A stretch of DNA of 64,000 bases from Puccinia triticina. Lineage: Eukaryota > Basidiomycota > Pucciniomycetes > Pucciniales > Pucciniaceae. Positions 43,409 through 55,700 of the stretch are shown in pieces. How positions within the stretch are numbered: position 1 is the first letter of the stretch; the number at the start of each line of letters is the position of its first letter. Below the pieces are notes generated by a model that was given only the letters and a program-made list of their open reading frames with translations, ran no database searches and had not been told where the DNA came from. The stretch lies in the NCBI RefSeq assembly GCF_026914185.1, contig NC_070562.1, positions 7,316,001 through 7,380,000 on the forward strand, read 5' to 3'. The translations under genes were made by a program, and so were the position numbers.

Positions 43409-44672
43409 GTTATTGATTCCAAAGAGCAATCATGTCTTCTTGATAGTGGAGCTTCTTGTTCAATCATCAGCAAAAAATTGCTAGATTCTATAATACCAGA
43501 ATGGGAAAACAAACTTATGCCAATCAATCATGCTAAATTCCACAGCTGTAGTGATCAATTACAGCCAATGGGCATAATAGAAATGGCTTTAATTTTCCCT
43601 CACACTAAAGGTTCCATCAGAATTCTAGCAGAATTTGTGGTTATGAAAAATGCAAGAATAAACTACCTTATCCTTGGAAATGATTACATGTCTCTTTATG
43701 GTTTTGATATCACAAACAGCAAAGAGAGATTCTTTACCATTGGAAATGAGAACAAGAGGAAGAAATTCAGTTTTAAATCTCATCATCTGGAGAAAATGAG
43801 TCCTTCCAATGAAATTTCTGCTGTAAAGAAGTCCCATCCTCAACTGCAGCAATTTATTGTAGAAGAACTCTGTGAAGCCAAGTTCATTGATAAGTTAACT
43901 ATTGAGCAGAAAGAGAAGCTATTTGAAGTCCTCTTTAATAACAAACTTGCTTTCTCTAACACCAACCAACCCCTTGGTGCCATCAAGGGTCATGAATTTA
44001 ATCTCAAGTTGACAACTGAAAGGCCTTATCCTCCTCTTCTCAGAAGACCTCCTTATCCTGCTAGCCCCAAAAGCAGGGAAGCTCTGGAGCAACATATTGA
44101 AGAGCTAGTAAACCTGAATGTTCTAAGGAAAGTTGGCCATAATGAGGTAGTTGAGATCACCACTCCTGTTATCATTGCCTGGAATAATGGGAAGTCCAGA
44201 ATGGTAGGAGATTTCAGAGCTCTAAACTCCTACACTGCTTCAGACAGATATCCCATTCCCAAGATCAGTGAAACTCTGAACAATCTGGCCAAAGCAAAAT
44301 TTCTGACTAGCATGGATGTACTCAAAGGTTTTCATCAGAATGTGATTGCAGAGGATTCCAGACACCTGCTGAGAATTATTATGCACAAAGGAATCTATGA
44401 ATACCTGAGGATGCCCTTTGGGATCAAGAATGCCCCTTCCCATTTCCAGAGAATGATGGACATTGAATTCAGAAAAGAGATTGATGAGAAGTGGGTCATT
44501 ATCTACATTGATGATATTATCATTATGTCCAATAATTGTGAAGAACACCTTACTAGGATAGACATGATACTTAAAGTTGTCATCAACATTAACATGAAAA
44601 TCTCCCTGAAGAAGTGTAACTTTGGATTTGACCAAATCCATTGTGCTAGCTGGGCATTCCTGTATCAATTGA
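43409..44672 (+). pseudogene. pol: E4 protease and reverse transcriptase, truncated
   Basis: Same frame as E4 Gag after removal of the hairpin. Retropepsin active site LLDSGASCSI (about 43437-43466), then a linker and RT with the usual Ty3/gypsy motifs: RMVGDFRALN, the FLTSMDVLKGFHQ catalytic Asp, LRMPFGIKNAPSHFQR and IIYIDDIIIMS with the two catalytic Asp. RNase H and integrase are missing: coding similarity ends near 44662, where the reading frame shifts and unrelated sequence begins. Unlike E1 and E2, its RT has the standard YIDD box. Confidence 0.85.
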
Positions 44673-45582
44673 CACGCGGCTTTGCCGCCAAAGTTGTCAC
44701 AGTTACTGTCAGCGGTGGGTTACTCAGGAGAAGATGTGAATCCACTCAATGGAAGTTTACTGGGATTGACCAGTGGCTCCGAGCCGTAGAGGAGGTTGTA
44801 TCTGATCCAAAAAGTTTACACCCAGCCGTTGATGATTTGAGAAATTCAGGCCCAGGAATCCAGACAGTGATCTGTTGATTTGAGAGGGTTGAGCAAACTT
44901 GAAGTAGTGATTGGTTGATGTATCTTCAAGCTCAAGAGGAATGAGTAAATAAAATGAAGTTATATTATTGTCTCTTCTGAAAGTCTGGGGAACAATAGAA
45001 TCCAGTGAGTACAACTTATAAGCTCTATCATACAAGTGTCACGAGATAGAAGCATAAAGTAGATGTTAATAACAGGGGAAATGGAAGTGAAACATATGTG
45101 AAACTTGGTATGAGTGTTGATGGTGTAGTAAATCCTGATACAGCTATCTAAGGGGTAGAGAGGTTTCACTTGCCAGCTGACAGTTACCCTGGGCTCTCAG
45201 CCTGGTAGTTTGTTGTGTATCTTTGAGTAAACCTAGGAGCTAGTGCGGTAGCTCCCCGACTTTACCCGGTATGGGCTGAGGGGATTTGTCCTCTTCTTTT
45301 TCTCTTCATTTCCTCTCTCTCATTTGTCCCAGGGACCCAAGAGTCAAGAGTCCCCAAGTTTTCTTTGAGGTAAGGGGGAGATGATCTGGGAGAGAGTTAT
45401 GTTACTCTCTCCAGTGAGGCTCAACTCATTATTAGTTTCTGGCCACCTTGTCAGAAACTTCTGAAAGGTCGGAGCCCGCTCCCATAACTCAGGTGGTTGC
45501 CTGAGCCTGGCTCTGGGCTGGCCTATTCCCTCAGCAAATGCCCTCCTGTGTTGTAACTAGATTGCACGGAAGTAGAATATTA
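44673..45582. other. Unresolved non-coding stretch between E4 and the DIRS-like gene
   Basis: No protein-like ORF. GTTACTGTCAGC (44700) and its inverted counterpart GCTGACAGTTACC (45174) bracket about 480 bp and could be ends of a further repeat. The remainder is pyrimidine-rich and holds neither integrase nor tyrosine recombinase. Confidence 0.45.
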
Positions 45583-46162
45583 TCAAAATTCTACTTGTAC
45601 AATCAGCTCTTCTAAATCGCGTGGTACTGGGATGATCACTTGATCCTGGTCTCTGTGTTTGCCTCGTATCCCTCTTGATAAGGCATTCGCTCTGTTCTCT
45701 GCTGAGGTAACGCGCTTGGCCACAAGGTCTATCTGATGTTCTATTAACATCCTCTGGATTATCTTCCATTCCGCGTTAACAAACCTGTCTCCTGATTTCC
45801 TCTTCTTAATTACCGATTCGGTTGTGGAGTTGTCCGTCCATACAATGAAGGCTTTACTCTTCTTCGCGCCGATCTTGATTAGCATCAGTAGGCCGAGTCG
45901 TACCGCTATCGTCTCCAAGCGGGATATTCTTTCTTGCTCCGTTTTCTCCGTCAATCCTTCTTCCAGTTTCTCTATTGACCGAAGGCGGAATTGGGCCCAC
46001 TTGCGGCCTATCAGCACACCAATGCCAAAGCTGGTAGACGCATCCCCCACCCACCCAATTTCAGTCGGGTTTGGGTTTGCTATCAGTCTAGTTGAGTTGA
46101 AGGTGAGTAGGGTTGATAGCCATTCATGTAGATCCTCGCTCACATCGGCCTGGACCGGGCGG

Positions 46163-47483
46163 TGTGGTGTGCCAAATGTGTTTCAAGTATCAAATCACAT
46201 AAAGTCACAGTTTACTATTGAGAAGGAGACATATTTCTAGATGTATTATTGCATAATTGGATTCTACAGGTCATATAACCCCTAGTCACTCACTGGAACC
46301 ACTAGGCTAGCTGCACTCAGTCAAAAGTTACTAGTATTATACTGTGTTCATAAGCATAATTACATACTGTAGAGATATTTTGATAGTACATATTATAGAA
46401 TTAGACTCAAGGACATATTTGTAGTGTATGTAGTGGCGTGGTTTGGCTCTTCCCATGGCATGGTTTCACCTGTGGACAACTCAATGATTGTTGTTTGGCT
46501 CCACCCACGCACCACAGCATGGTTCCAACTGTGGACACCTCCAGGGTTGTTGTTTGTCTCCACCCACGTACCACAGCATGGCTCCACCTGTGGACACCTC
46601 CATAATTGTGTAGGCGCCATGGACACCACCACGTGGACACCACATGGACACCACAACCACAACCACGTGGGTACCATATGGACACCACCACCACAACCAC
46701 GTGGATACCATCACCACATGGACACCTGTGTGGTGGTCACACCAGCAAAAATCCCTCACAAGGATCCCCACCAGCAAAAATCCCTCACATTTTACTATAA
46801 AAGGAGGAGATTTTCCCTCCTCAGTTGGCATGCCACTCAGGCAATCCTAACCAGAACACACATCTCACTCAGAGTTACTAGTCACATCCACATAAAATCC
46901 AGTAGTGTGATCTCAATCAAGTTGCCCATCAACATCTTTCATGCCTCAGAGTAGTTCTAAGTAGTCAAGTAGCAAGCATCACCCACTTGTGCTCTTAACA
47001 AGTCAGAGTGATCTTAACCCATTGTGCTCTTAACTGAAGGTTAAGGAAGAGGGCAAAGACACTTTGAATAGTTCACATATAACATCAGTTCTCTCACAAG
47101 TTTTGTATCAGTTTATCTCCACCTTTCATATCACAAACATATAAAACCATATAAAACATATCTTACGTTAAAGACTCATTTCCATTATCTGACTCAAGGC
47201 TGCTGTAAAACCACTCTAACTCCATTTCCCATACAAAATCCACTTTCCGCTGAATTCAAGTTTGATCTAGGTCTGATAAGAGACTGCTGCACATAGTTTT
47301 CTCTATCATTAGTTTTGCCACAACAATAAATAAATTTGTTGTGATAGCTCTTGTGTAGTATCATAGAGGGGCAGGTCTTTCAAACCACCCGTAGCAGTTG
47401 TAATAGCTTCTTACATCTTTGAAATATTATAACTGATATTTCCCCCTCGCAGAACTGCCACCCGTCCCAAAGGAGTTCTCACA
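46163..47483 (+). repeat. Solo LTR, TSD GCGG, in the DIRS-like gene
   Basis: TGTGGTGTGCCAAATGTG ... AGGAGTTCTCACA, 1321 bp, flanked by GCGG at 46159-46162 and 47484-47487. Close relative of 38371-39488, but 200 bp longer because of a minisatellite near its start. TATA motif CTATAAAAGG at about 46795, with AAAATCCCTCAC copies just upstream at 46748 and 46777. Confidence 0.92.
46425..46735. repeat. 59-bp minisatellite plus GGACACCAC repeats in the LTR
   Basis: GCATGG(T/C)T(T/C)C recurs at 46458, 46517 and 46576, exactly 59 bp apart, each within CACCACAGCATGG ... TGTGGACA(A/C)CTC. From about 46618 a shorter (A)TGGACACCACAACCAC-type repeat follows. ORFs called on both strands here are products of the repeat. 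Confidence 0.85.
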
Positions 47484-47487
47484 GCGG

Positions 47488-48142
47488 TGTGGTGAGCAAA
47501 ATGGTACAGACGGTCCATGGTTCAAGATCCAGATGAAGACTCAAGATTCAAGTGACCAGTTATCAAGATCAAGCCCTCAAGATTATCCATCTCAAATTTC
47601 AAGCTCAAGATTCAAGATATTATGATTGATATTGATGATTGTTGTTGATTTTTCTCTCTGTTCTTTTTGATCCATTGCACCCATCCTCTTATGTTACTCT
47701 CCTCATTTTTCTATGTATGTGGTTGATCTTTTCTTTGTGTGTGTTTTGTTTTGTTTGTGTTGTGCAGAGCTTGTTTGTAGTTAGGGATGTGATGAACATG
47801 TCTGTGACATGTTCACTTCCTGGAGTCTGAGTTCGAAGTTCGAACTCAGATGATGGGGAGGCATGGCAGTCTTCTGATCCACGAAATACACCATCAAGAT
47901 TCTCAGATCCTTATCCTCATCACCTCATCAGATCCTTATCAACCCTCAAGATCCTCATCAGCATCCTTTTCCAGATCCTCAACCCCCAAACCCGCCAACA
48001 AGTCTCACTGACCTTGTTGTTCAACCCCCTTTTCTCTGGTCTTCTCAGATCTCATTCATCCTAGGACCTCACAGGAAGGCAGGCTCATCACCACTTTCCC
48101 TTCCAAGCACTGCCTACCGCCTGGCACGGTAGGAGTTCCACA
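47488..48142 (+). repeat. Second solo LTR at the same GCGG site
   Basis: TGTGGTGAGCAAAATGG ... CACGGTAGGAGTTCCACA, 655 bp, flanked by GCGG at 47484-47487 (shared with the preceding LTR) and 48143-48146. Same family as 19497-20202: CAAGATTCAAG-rich body and identical CTGCCTACCGCCTGGCACGG near the end. Confidence 0.88.
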
Positions 48143-48920
48143 GCGGCTTTTTCTCCGGTCGTACCACTCCATGAGCCATTTATATAAGCTGCATAGGTAG
48201 CAGCGGAGTTGGGGTAGGGCGTATGAAACGTGGGTGAGGCGGCCGACCAATATCTCGACTTTGCCATATTTGAATTGCGCACTGAGTTCGAGGAAGATCT
48301 TTATCTGTTCAATTTGCTTCTTGAGCTTTTCTTCCGGAAGGCATACCGTCTTGTGAAAACCGTTCCACACAAATTCCACATATTTCTGTTCAGATAAGAA
48401 TGGGGTGAACTTCTTACTGTTAGTCTTCACTCCTAATTGTTCTGAGCGCGCCACAATGTCTTTCATTTCTACCGTTTATCTGACGTCTTTGACAAATAGG
48501 TTATCGTCAACCCAGCGGAAAATGGTAATGATGTCAAATTCCTTCATCATGATCTGTTTCCACACGTCAGCTGGTCAACCAAATGAACCGCAGCCCGCCA
48601 CACCCCCAAAGGGAATGCGCGTGTCGAGTAGTATCTTATCATTGAATGTTTTCACCATCAGATAGGGCCATTGGTCTGGTGCTGTTGGGATTTGTCAATA
48701 AGCTTTCTCCCAGTAGAAAATAGCTAGTAGGACTGGGCTTGTAAGTTCTCGTATGAAGCTTGCCACTGTATTGAAATCATCCCACGTTGTAGTGAAGTCT
48801 TCTGCGCTTACAAAAGAGTTCACCAACGGTATTCCTTGTCTGCCGTGTGGGAATGATAAATCATTAATCGGCCTCAGTGATCCATCGCCGTTGACTACTG
48901 CTCCCAGCAGGCTGGTCCGG

Positions 48921-49642
48921 TGTGGTGAGCCTCATCAAAAGCACCTTCACTCTCCGCAGGCCCCAGGAATCAACTATCAAGGCAACCAACCACTCAGGAC
49001 AACAACACGGAACACCAGACACAGGACCCAGGCGCCTCAACATCAAACACTCCATCATCGCCAAATCCAGACATGCATCAAACATCAATCCACATTGGTC
49101 ATCAACTCAACAGCCCTTTCCTTGTCTCTTGGTTTCACACTAATGCACCTACTTTGGGATTAGTACTTGTCTCATCTTCATGCGCCTCATCCCTTTTGTT
49201 CATTTCTCTTACACTTCTCCTTGATTGAAGTTTTTCACTGTTTCAGTTTTCCCACAACCACAAGTCAACCGCCCCCCAGATTGTCTATATAAACTGCCCC
49301 TTTGTCCACACTTTTGTCCCCCATCAGCTCATCAGACAGTAGTTGGTCAATAGTTATATAGTCTCATAGTTACCTTATAGTCAATTACAGTAGCCATTCT
49401 GCCTTGACAATTATATCATCTTGCCTGCTCAACATCCAGTAACCATTCTGTGGGAGAGCATTACTTACTTCGCCATTTCATCACCTTACCCTGATATCTT
49501 CTTGATCTTCTGCGCCACACCTTTTCTTGAGTTTCATTACTCTATTGGTGTCCTATACTCTTTAGCATTTCACCCGGAGGGCAGCCTTTTCACGCACTCA
49601 TCCCCTCCACAGCTATCTCTATCCCACGGAGTAGTCCCCACA
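48921..49642 (+). repeat. E2 5' LTR
   Basis: 722 bp, TGTGGTGAGCCTC ... GTAGTCCCCACA. TATA box CTATATAAAC at about 49285-49294. Compared with the 3' LTR it has a 15-bp segment (TTCATGCGCCTCATC, near 49180) that the other lacks, and two base differences that I could find by eye. Confidence 0.95.
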
Positions 49643-49644
49643 TC

Positions 49645-49662
49645 TGGTGTCCCAACAGTGGC
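49645..49662 (+). other. Candidate E2 primer-binding site
   Basis: TGGTGTCCCAACAGTGGC begins two bases after the LTR end, the normal place for a tRNA-complementary site, and starts with TGG, the complement of the tRNA CCA end. I cannot name the tRNA. Confidence 0.6.
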
Positions 49663-49844
49663 TCAACAATCTTTAGATTTATCAGTCACCTATAGTTAAG
49701 ATACCCCTATAAAAATTATTAAAACTCACTAAAAATATATTCTCTTACTTCAACTTATTTCCTATTACTCGCTCTCATCTCACCTCAAATACTCTATAAA
49801 AACCATAAAAACACATATCAACTTTCCCTCTATAAATCACATCA

Positions 49845-51561
49845 ATGGCCTACCGCGACCTACCTCCCGGAATGAACCTCTACGCTGGCGCCAATTTACC
49901 TGAAAACCCCGGACCATTTCGCAAAAGAGAAGTCAGCCCGGAAAGCGCAGCCTTGGACCCCTTGCTTGGACCTCACGTTTGACTCCAGAACCCCTACAAA
50001 AATCAACCTGCCGCCAGACAAAACTATGGAATCCCTGTGTTACAAACAGCTCCTCAACGGGTCCCGCACTTCTTGGAAACTAAAATCACTTTGCCTGCCT
50101 ATAATCCCGAACCCTTTGGAAGAAAATCTGTTAAAATCAAGTCCCAAGCCAAAGGATTATTTTTCGACGGATCAAACATGGATGTTAGTGACTTCATCAA
50201 ACGCTTGGAGTACGCTGCACAAATCGATGGAGCCCAAGGATCGGATATTGCCTTACAAATAATTTTCTTCTTGGAGGGCGAAACACTTGTGAAAGAAGTT
50301 CAGGACATGGCGGAAAGGGTCAACCACGACTGGGAAAAATTGAAGGAAAGCCTGGTTCAGCGTTGGGGAAAAATGCAGCCGTTATTAAAATACACCCGTA
50401 ACGATTTGGACAACCTAATTACTGCCGCACGTGTCGCCGGAATCAAGAATGAAAGGGAATTCCAGGACTTTAGCCTTCGATTGGACAACATTGTAGCCTA
50501 CCTTGTTAGATGTCAACACATGAGTAGCGCTGAAGAAATTCGCCATGCAATACTCAACTGTTTAACTCACCCAATTAGAGTCGCCGTCTCCAAGGAACTT
50601 ATTCGGGACAATTGCATGCGCCGGGCCGTTGATGGATCTTACATCCTGCCACCTTACAGTACTATCATGGAATATATTCAAAAGGAACTACGCACCATAT
50701 CGATTTTGGATGAAGAAATTACTGGAGAAATTTTGCCGCCATCTACGCAACAGTATGCACCAAAAATAGCTCCGAGGCAGCAGAACCCGCCAATAAACAA
50801 ATAAGTGGATGATCTCACCAGGACACTGGCTAGTTGGAATGTTCAGAAACCATCACCATTTGTTTCATCTTCCCACGTGCCCTATAAACCCGCGCAATAC
50901 GACCGACCACCATCCGCCTTGAAGTGTAACTACTGTTTTGCGTCTGGACATACGATTTACCGCTGCCCATTATACGCCCAGGACGAATACAATCGGAAGG
51001 TATACCGCGAAGGGAAGGAAATTAAGCTTCCAACAGGAGTTGTAGTTCACTGGGACCGATCTCGTCCAATGAAGGCTGTTGTGGATAAATTCAGCGAAAA
51101 CTTTCCGCCGCCTGGAGTAATTAATCTGCCAACCGGAACTCAAATAAAGAAGGAGGAAGCCCCGGCGGAGCCACACACGTCTTATGGAAAACTAGAGGAA
51201 TGTGAACCAGAGGACGTCAGCACTTACGAAACGGATGCCGCTAAACGCATGAGGAGCGGGAGGGAAATACCGGAGACCCCAACTTCCAATAAAAGAGTAC
51301 GCAAGGAAAAAGATGAAGTCATGGATACAGAAGCAGAAAGGATCATGGAAATTGCACGTCAGGACGACTACGACCCTTTGCCAGTATATAAGGAGCAGAA
51401 CTCTAAGCAACCTGACACTTCAAAAAAGGTACAATTCAAGGACCCAGGACTCAGTGCTCAGGAACCTAAGGAAAAACCAGCTCGTAAAACTTACCTGGAG
51501 AAACCAATGGCTAAGGAATTTCCGGAGGCTGAAGATCGTGTTGTGCAACGAATGGTTACGG
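49845..51561 (+). pseudogene. gag: E2 Gag part of the polyprotein
   Basis: ATG at 49845 (MAYRDLPPGMNLY ...). The frame is open apart from TGA at 49980-49982 and TAA at 50802-50804. A capsid-like region follows (FFDGSNMDVSDFIKRLEYAA, LEGETLVKEVQDMAERV, QRWGKM), then a zinc knuckle CNYCFASGHTIYRC (about 50925-50966, C-x2-C-x4-H-x4-C), then a charged Pro/Glu/Lys-rich spacer. At 51561 a solo LTR interrupts the frame; the open frame that continues to 51899 is LTR sequence, not Gag. It is related to E1 Gag in domain order. With two stops this copy could not make full-length Gag. Confidence 0.9.
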
Positions 51562-52793
51562 TGTGGTGTGCTGTGCCTGTTGCAATGCCAAAAGGACATA
51601 TGCAAAGGTATTGGGATAGTACAGTTACATACAGGTGGAACCCATTACAAGAGGAGGAGATAATCTTACACAACAGTTACAACATTTACATACATACACC
51701 CTTTGGTCACCGCAGCGGATTGGACGGAAGAATACACGATGTGGATACAAGGACGAGGGAGGAGGAAGGAAGGAGGACCAGTTACAACATTTACATACAT
51801 ACACCCTTTGGTCACCGCGGCAGATTGGACGGAAGAATACACGACGTGGACACGAGGACAAGGGAGGAGGAAGGAAGGAGGACCAGAGAGAGGCTTTGAC
51901 CCCCAAATCGTGGAAAGGAGGAGTATTCTAGTTGGGTGCAGCGTGCATGGAAGGTGGCTTGGTTACATAGCAACATATTCTGAAGGATATGGAAGGTGGC
52001 TTGGGTACATAGCAACGCATGACATCAGGCAGCGCAATATATGCAGGCAGATAAGGTGTACAAATAGTGTCACTGCAGCATAATTCCCTCATTGTTTGGG
52101 TGGCTGTGCAGTACAGGTGTACATATGCTGTGCAACTGAGATTCCCTGCAGCTAAATTCCCTCAAACACATTCCCCTGGAGCTAAAATCCCTCACTCTTC
52201 AATATAAAAGAAGCTCTTCTCCCCCCCATAATTTCTCTTTTTCACCATCAACCTACAGAGGTCTGGTCACATATGGTAGTTTAGCAGTAGTAGTTTAGCA
52301 GTAGTAGTCTTGAGTAGCGTAGAGTCAGTCAGTCAGTAGAGTGTTAGTGCAGTAGTAGAACCAACAATCAACAACCAACCAACCAACAACCAACCAACCA
52401 ACAACCAACCAACCAACAACCCATTCTCCTTATTAGCATATTAGTAGTAGTAGTAGTATAAGTAGAAGTAGTAGTACAAATTATAACATCAACAACAGTA
52501 GAGTAACTTCACCATAACAAACCACGTTATCCTTAGCTATAACCGGTCTGAAAAACACATTGAATTAGATATTTAGGTCTGATAGAGATTACTATATAAA
52601 AGTAAGAGCTATCTTGGAATCTGCCACATTTTTCTTAAATATTGATTACAAGACTCTTGGTTATTTGCATAGTACTATTAGAGGGGCAGGTCTTTCAAAC
52701 AACCCGTAGATTGTAGTAGCCTTTCAACCTATTAGCAATTTATTTCCCCTCTCAAAGGAACTTCGATTACCCATCCATCCCTGGAGTCCTACA
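51562..52793 (+). repeat. Solo LTR inserted in the E2 polyprotein gene, TSD ACGG
   Basis: TGTGGTGTGCTGTGCC ... TGGAGTCCTACA, 1232 bp, flanked by ACGG at 51558-51561 and 52794-52797. With the LTR and one ACGG copy removed, the reading frame passes without a break from Gag (RMVT) into EGKMELSFGEI. It has TATAAAAG at about 52203 with AATCCCTCA elements upstream, (CAACCAAC)n at 52370-52422 and TAGTAG repeats at 52440-52475. Its last 110 bp resemble the other LTR ends (GAGGGGCAGGTCTTTCAAAC). Confidence 0.93.
51674..51884. repeat. 105-bp tandem repeat, two copies, in the solo LTR
   Basis: CAGTTACAACATTTACATAC begins at 51674 and again at 51779. The period of 105 bp equals 35 codons, so an open frame through it encodes two near-identical 35-residue units. 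Copies differ at a few positions only. Confidence 0.9.
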
Positions 52794-55700
52794 ACGGAAG
52801 GAAAAATGGAGCTGTCTTTTGGAGAAATCTTTGCTATTTCCAACGGTGTGACGGAGGCCTTCAAAAAGAAAATATCGCGCAAGAAGGTGCCAATAGAAGG
52901 AGCCGAAAAGATGACCAGTGCTGGCGATATTGACTCCGAGGAGGAAGAAGAATTCGAGAGGGCCCGCAGCTTGCATTATGCCTGCCCATTAGGATACATT
53001 AAAATTGGAATTAACGGAAAGGAAGTTCAACTTATTTTGGACAATGGATCAATGGTCAACGTACTCCCAAAAGGTTTAACCACAAAGCTTGGCCTAATTG
53101 TCACTGAACGGCGAATGAACCTTAAAGGTATTGGAGGTCACCGCAACAAAATTCTGGGTATAGCGGAGGGAGTTCGAGTCCAAATCGGTAATATTTTCAA
53201 GACAGTCCATTTCCGGGTTTCTAGCGCGGACGTACAGCCCATACTGGGAAAGCCATTCCTAATTGATGTCTCAGCAAGTATGAAATATATGGAAGGTGGT
53301 GGCGAGACCCTGTCTATTAATGATGACAAAGGGAGAACTTACTTAGTCCCAATAATTACGCCAACCAATCAAAAATGGGAGACCGACTTTCCAACCAATG
53401 CTACCACAACTTCTAACGTAGCTACGGCATCAAATTTTGTTCTGGACAAAGCCGAGCCTTTGGTATCAGTCAACGCGGCCAAATATAAAACTGCAGCAAA
53501 GAAAGTAAAACCAGTCAACGAACCTATGCCTCAGAATATCAACCTTCCCCTCACCCTACCGCCGCTTTCTAGGGATCCCTATGTTACACCACTTACCCCT
53601 CATCCGCCAACTTTTACGCCAACTGCCAAAATAACCGAGGAAAGACTTAAAGTTGTAAATTTTGGACCAAAGAATTTTCTATCAGACCAAGAACTTCAGC
53701 TACTAAAACACGTCATCAAAATCCGAGAAGCCGCTTTTGCATTTGACCCAGAAGAGCGGGGGTTACTTAAACATACTTACGGTAAACCTTACATCATACC
53801 GGTAGTTCCGCATGAGCCATGGCAACAGAAGCCTATCCCGATTCCACAGGCCATTCGAGATCAGTACATTGAATTAATTCAGGAGCGAATTTGGACGGGA
53901 CTCTATGAACAATCTTGTTCTAGTTACTCAAGCCCGGTTTTATGTGTCGCAAAGCAAGATGGGAAGTTACGAGTTGTCCATGATCTGCAAAAATTGAATA
54001 AAGTCACTATAAAAGACGCTGGATTACCGCCATCACCTGAGGAACTAATTGAGTCCTTTACTGGAAGAGCTTGTTATGGTTTGGGCGACATCATGGGAGG
54101 CTACGATGAACGGGAGCTGGCCGTACAATCTCGACCTCTTACTACTTTTGAGACGCCCTTAGGACGTTTCCAACTGACTCGATTACCGCAAGGTGCAACG
54201 AATTCGGTGGCGGTCTACCAAGCACAGATGATGTGGATACTTCAAGATGAAATTCCTAATAATGTTGGTATTTTTATTGACGACGGAGGAATCAAAGGGC
54301 CAGTTTCGGACTACAATCATGAAGTACTAAAGGAAAATAGTGAGATCAGACGCTTTATCTGGGAATACGCAATCACTTTGGAGCAAATCTTATTTCGAAT
54401 CGAGGAAGCCGGACTCACTGTTTCTGGAAAGAAGTTTGCCTGCTGTGTACCTGCCTTGGATCTTGTTGGGCATGTAGTGTGTAAAGAAGGAAGGAGAATC
54501 TCAAAGAAGCAGCTGAATAAGGTGGAAACTTGGCCAATCCCTAGGAACCCAACCGAAGTCCGCGGATTCTTAGGCGTCTGCGTCTATGTACGGATGTTTA
54601 TCGAAAATTTCTCTGTAATTGCTGCGCCCCTGCGGAAACTCACACGAAAGGATGCGGACTGGGACTGGACTGAGGAATGCCAAACTGCTTTTGATAATTT
54701 CAAGAAAATAATTGGACGTGACATCACTCTAAAGAAATTGGACTATACAAATGGCGCCGGTAAAATCAAGTTGGCCGTAGATTCGAGCTCTATTGCTGCT
54801 GGTGCGGTATTAATGCAAGTTCATCAGGGAAAAGACCGCCCTGTCTTGTACAAATCCGTGGTATTTTCGCCGGTGGAATCCCGGTACTCTCAATCTAAAT
54901 TGGAACTCTGTGGTGTTGCAAAAATCCTTAAAAAGCTGCAAACTCAACTCTGGGGTCAACATTTCGAATTACTGGTCGATGCAAAGAGTCTAATTGAAAT
55001 GATAAACTCACCTTCCTTGCCAAATGCGCTGATGACTCGATGGGTTTCCTTTATCCAACTCTTTTCTTACGAATTAACCCATGTACCTGGCAAGACCTTT
55101 ACGATGCCAGATGGACTTTCCCGCAGACCGCCGGACAGTACAGAAGACAATGAGCCTGATTTTGACGAAGATGAAAAATGGATCAAGCCACACCCAGGCT
55201 TTGGCCCAAAAGAGGTCAACACTCTTAATTTGGGGGTGGAAAATTGACAATTTGAACAGGACGGAATTTGGGACCTCTTGCAGCAATATTTGTCCACATT
55301 GGAGCGACCTAGAGAATGCTCAGATGAGGAATGGAAGACCATCAAACATAAATCAGCCACTTTCTTTGTCTCAGACGGTAAATCAAAACGCCGCAACAAA
55401 CCTTTTCCTCAGATTGTAGTTTCTGTCCGTCAAAACCAAAAATTTATTCTGGACATCCTGCACAAGCAACTTGGGCATAGGGGCGTTGAAGAAACTTATC
55501 AGCGCTGCAAGTTACGATTCTGGTGGCCTAACATGAAGAAAAACGTTGTAGAATGGGTTCAGTCTTGCGAAGCCTGCCAAAAGAGGAGTTCCACCAAACC
55601 AATGGAGCTAAAACATGCAACTGGTAAATCTACTATATTTGGACGAGTTAGTATTGACGCCGTACACATAAAAGCGGGGAAATGGAAATACTTGGTCGTG

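Noticed and set aside
44673..44878. Last 70 codons of the ORF 43478-44878 as part of RT
   Set aside because: Similarity to RT ends near 44662 and the frame then runs by chance into unrelated sequence.
46393..46954. Several overlapping ORFs on both strands (up to 176 codons)
   Set aside because: They follow the 59-bp minisatellite and GGACACCAC repeats inside a solo LTR; composition is His/Thr/Trp-rich on one strand and Val/Trp-rich on the other, as expected from the repeat.
51562..51899. C-terminal third of the ORF 50805-51899 as part of Gag
   Set aside because: The sequence from 51562 is solo LTR; the Gag frame resumes at 52798.
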